A stretch of DNA of 8,205 bases from Clostridium sp. UBA6640 (GTDB taxonomy: Bacteria; Bacillota; Clostridia; Clostridiales; Clostridiaceae): contig NZ_DKLM01000139.1 of NCBI RefSeq assembly GCF_002455975.1, positions 1 through 8,205 on the forward strand, in the 5' to 3' direction. Position 1 is the stretch's first letter. Each line of letters opens with the position of its first letter. The translations under genes were made by a program, and so were the position numbers. Below, in pieces: positions 6,226-8,205 of this stretch. Under the pieces are notes generated by a model, which saw nothing but the letters and a program-made list of their open reading frames with translations, made no database searches and was not told the origin of the DNA.

Positions 6226-6349
6226 CTTCATATATTGGATCTCAAACAATTGGTTCTAGAGAATAAAAGGAGTATGGATGTTATAAATAATGGGATTAGA
6301 CTCATTCTGATTATTGAGAAAATAACAAAGAATAATTTGGGGGTATAAT

Positions 6350-7102
6350 ATGAATAAGGTATATTATTTTACGGGAACTGGTAACAGTTTGCAAATTGCT
6401 AATGATTTGAGTGTAAAATTGAGTGAATGTACAACTCATAAGATTGCAGAATATTCCGGAGAAAAAATAGATGGAAGCACACTTGGAATTGTCTTCCCTG
6501 TGTATAATTGGGGACTACCACTAATTATTTGTGATTTTTTACGAAAACTAAATGTCTCAAATGAAACATATATTTATGCTATTGCAAATTATGGAGGATT
6601 TCCAGGAAAAGCGCTTGATCAGTGTAGAGATATTTTAAAAGAGAATGGATTAAAGTTGTCAGCAGGGTTCTTAGTTAATATGCCTGGTAACTATATTTTG
6701 GGTTATGGAGCAAGGAACAAAAAGGTTCAGGATAAGCTATTTACAAAAGAAAAAAAGAAAATCATCCATATTTATGATTGTATAAAAATAAAAAAAGAAT
6801 GTAAGATTGAAAAAAGCCATACTATTATAGACCGAGCATGTTGTAATTACATTTATAAATATATCAATAAATTTCATGAAGCAGATAAATATTATACAGT
6901 AGATGATAATTGTATTGGATGTGGTTTGTGTGCCAAAAGATGTCCAGTAAATAATATTACAATGGTTGAAGGTAGACCAAACTGGAATCATCATTGTGAA
7001 TTATGTGTGGCATGTATTCAAAGCTGTCCAAAGAAAGCAATTGATTATAAAGGTAGGACGAAAAAAAGAAAACAATATTTAAATCCTAATGTAAAATTGT
7101 AA
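6350..7102 (+). CDS. EFR1-type flavodoxin-ferredoxin fusion protein
   Basis: This 250-residue protein resembles the EFR1 family: an N-terminal flavodoxin-like domain and a C-terminal bacterial two-cluster ferredoxin. The FMN phosphate loop is FTGTGNS (7-13), and VFPVYNWGLP (about 49-58) and ANYGGFPG (about 80-87) suit further flavin-contact loops. The two [4Fe-4S] motifs have cysteines at 188, 191, 194, 198 and 216, 219, 222, 226, in CxxCxxCxxxCP form. It would move single low-potential electrons between cytoplasmic redox partners. Its ribosome binding site is an unusual G5 run (6339-6343) six bases before the ATG. It starts 124 bases after the regulator, with no terminator or convincing promoter between, so the two may be cotranscribed. 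A terminator follows at once. Proximity to hpdA suggests it could reduce the activase, but general electron transfer is equally possible. Confidence 0.85.
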   Translation: MNKVYYFTGTGNSLQIANDLSVKLSECTTHKIAEYSGEKIDGSTLGIVFPVYNWGLPLIICDFLRKLNVSNETYIYAIANYGGFPGKALDQCRDILKENGLKLSAGFLVNMPGNYILGYGARNKKVQDKLFTKEKKKIIHIYDCIKIKKECKIEKSHTIIDRACCNYIYKYINKFHEADKYYTVDDNCIGCGLCAKRCPVNNITMVEGRPNWNHHCELCVACIQSCPKKAIDYKGRTKKRKQYLNPNVKL

Positions 7103-7103
7103 G

Positions 7104-7147
7104 AAATGAGTCATAAGCTAGTTTTATATAGTTTATGGCTCATTTTT
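7104..7147 (+). terminator. Intrinsic terminator after the EFR1 gene
   Basis: Bases 7104-7119 pair with 7130-7145 (16-bp stem with two G·U pairs) around a ten-base loop, and the T-run 7143-7147 ends the structure. It begins one base after the stop codon. It separates the regulator/EFR1 pair from the acetyltransferase gene. Confidence 0.85.
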
Positions 7148-7168
7148 GTTTAATAAAAATTTTTAAGG

Positions 7169-7197
7169 TTGTCTTAAGGAAAGCACTTAGATAAGAT
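7169..7197 (+). promoter_or_regulatory. Candidate promoter of the acetyltransferase gene
   Basis: TTGTCT at 7169-7174 and TAAGAT at 7192-7197 each match the sigma-A consensus at four of six bases and are 17 bases apart. They lie between the preceding terminator and the gene's ribosome binding site (AAGGAG, 7222-7227). Confidence 0.35.
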
Positions 7198-7238
7198 AAG
7201 GATATGTATGCATATAAAATTAAGGAGAAAATAGAAAT

Positions 7239-8141
7239 ATGAGTGAATTTTTATTAATAGATGGAAAAAAATATATTTATAAATCTAATTATAAAGAAGA
7301 TGTTAGATTAAGAAATAGCTTTAATAAATTAACAGAAAAAACTTATGGTTTCAATTTTAAGCAATGGTATGAGGATGGATATTGGGGAGAAAAATATATA
7401 CCATATTCTTTATTGGATGGAGACAAAGTAGTGTCTAATGTGTCAGTAAATATTATGGATTTTTTTATTTTAGGAGAGCAAAAGAAATATGTACAAATTG
7501 GAACTGTTATGACAGATGAAGAGTATAGAGGACAAGGATTATGCAGAGCGCTTATGGAGCTAGTATTAAAAGAATGGGAAGATAAATGTGATCTTATTTA
7601 TCTTTTTGCTAATGATAGTGTTCTTGATTTTTACCCCAAATTTGGATTTGAAGTATGTAATGAATACCAATACTCACTAAACAAAGCTAAAGAGGATAAG
7701 CTAGAGAAGATAAGAAAGATGAGTATAGATAATGATAGTGATAGAGAAATTATTTACAATATGACTTGTAATACAATATCTTTATCAAAGGTTTCTATGA
7801 AAAATAATGCATCTCTTATAATGTTTTATTGCACATATTTTATGAAGGATAGCATTTATTATCTTGAGGACTATGATACAGTGGTTATATGTGAGTTTAA
7901 TGAAGATATTTTATATTTGCAAGAAGTGCTTAGTAGAAAAGAAGTAAAGTTAGATAATATTATTAATGCAATGATGGATGAGAAAACCAAAAAAGTAGTT
8001 TTGGGATTTACTCCAAAGGATATTTCCCCTTATAAAAAAACTTTGGTAAATGAAGAAGATACTACTCTTTTTATCAAAATAGGAAAAGATAATCCATTTA
8101 AAACAGAAGACTTAATGTTCCCTGTATTGTCTCATGCATAA
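7239..8141 (+). CDS. GNAT-family N-acetyltransferase with C-terminal extension
   Basis: The product (300 residues) transfers an acyl group, probably from acetyl-CoA, to an amine; the substrate cannot be read from the sequence. The GNAT core covers about residues 1-145. Motif A is VQIGTVMTDEEYRGQGLCRALMELV (written as positions 85-109), with the pyrophosphate-binding loop RGQGLC at 97-102. The motif B region has YLFANDSVLDFYPKFGF, with the typical aromatic GF pair at 136-137. About 155 further residues (146-300) follow with no motif I recognise. Two-part proteins of about 300 residues with an N-terminal GNAT domain are common in Clostridium and Bacillus. The start has AAGGAG eleven bases upstream (7222-7227). 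It has its own likely promoter and stands alone after a terminator, so a link to hpdBCA is not supported. The gene is intact. Confidence 0.85.
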   Translation: MSEFLLIDGKKYIYKSNYKEDVRLRNSFNKLTEKTYGFNFKQWYEDGYWGEKYIPYSLLDGDKVVSNVSVNIMDFFILGEQKKYVQIGTVMTDEEYRGQGLCRALMELVLKEWEDKCDLIYLFANDSVLDFYPKFGFEVCNEYQYSLNKAKEDKLEKIRKMSIDNDSDREIIYNMTCNTISLSKVSMKNNASLIMFYCTYFMKDSIYYLEDYDTVVICEFNEDILYLQEVLSRKEVKLDNIINAMMDEKTKKVVLGFTPKDISPYKKTLVNEEDTTLFIKIGKDNPFKTEDLMFPVLSHA

Positions 8142-8205
8142 TGATAAATAGAAGAGGTGAGGTGTCTCCATAGAGTCCCTTAATGAAAAATTAAGAATGA
8201 AAGAT
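8142..8205. other. 3' end of window, no gene recognised
   Basis: The last 64 bases contain no ORF with a ribosome binding site and no clear hairpin. The sequence TTAATGAAAAATTAAGAATG resembles AT-rich intergenic repeats I associate with Clostridium genomes, but one copy alone cannot show it is a repeat. No terminator for the acetyltransferase gene is visible before the window ends. Confidence 0.4.

Noticed and set aside
6274..6348. 24-codon ORF starting ATGGATGTTATAAAT and ending one base before the EFR1 gene
   Set aside because: A purine-rich AAAAGGAG precedes it, but only one base separates that from the ATG, too close for normal initiation. The peptide has no leader or toxin features. Possible but not supportable.
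1..8205. CRISPR array, rRNA, tRNA, or phage genes
   Set aside because: No regularly spaced direct repeats with unique spacers, no tRNA cloverleaf and no phage structural or integrase genes were seen on either strand.

Overview
The window is AT-rich, with clostridial-style ribosome binding sites and intrinsic terminators. Its central operon encodes the oxygen-sensitive glycyl-radical enzyme 4-hydroxyphenylacetate decarboxylase (HPAD). Together these point to a strictly anaerobic, amino-acid-fermenting Clostridium. The large subunit keeps the residue numbering I remember for the Clostridium scatologenes enzyme (Arg223, Ser344, Cys503, Glu505, His536, Glu637, Gly873), so a close relative of that species is plausible. 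I cannot name the species.

Layout, all genes on the + strand. (1) 1-973: the 3' part of a gene for a surface-type protein with two DUF11 repeats and an 87-residue cysteine-rich tail built on an 18-bp tandem repeat. (2) 974-1427: a 454-bp intergenic region with three hairpins, a strong terminator, a possible small mobile-element remnant, a perfect 33-bp palindrome and a candidate promoter. (3) 1428-5366: hpdB, hpdC and hpdA in the known order, closed by a strong terminator at 5448-5487. (4) 5533-6225: a CRP/FNR-family regulator whose cAMP-contact positions are not conserved. (5) 6350-7102: an EFR1-type flavodoxin/ferredoxin fusion, followed by a terminator. (6) 7239-8141: a GNAT-type acetyltransferase with a long C-terminal extension. 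The last 64 bases hold no recognisable gene.

How the genes may work together: HpdA uses S-adenosylmethionine and an electron to place a radical on Gly873 of HpdB. HpdB with HpdC then decarboxylates 4-hydroxyphenylacetate, a tyrosine fermentation product, to p-cresol. The palindrome lies about 43 bp upstream of the predicted hpdB transcription start, where a class II CRP/FNR activator binds. A copy of its half-site lies upstream of the regulator gene, so the regulator may control both hpdBCA and itself. The EFR1 protein could supply the low-potential electron for HpdA. The decarboxylase is established biochemistry; the regulatory circuit and the electron-donor link are inferences from this sequence and are the most interesting new content.
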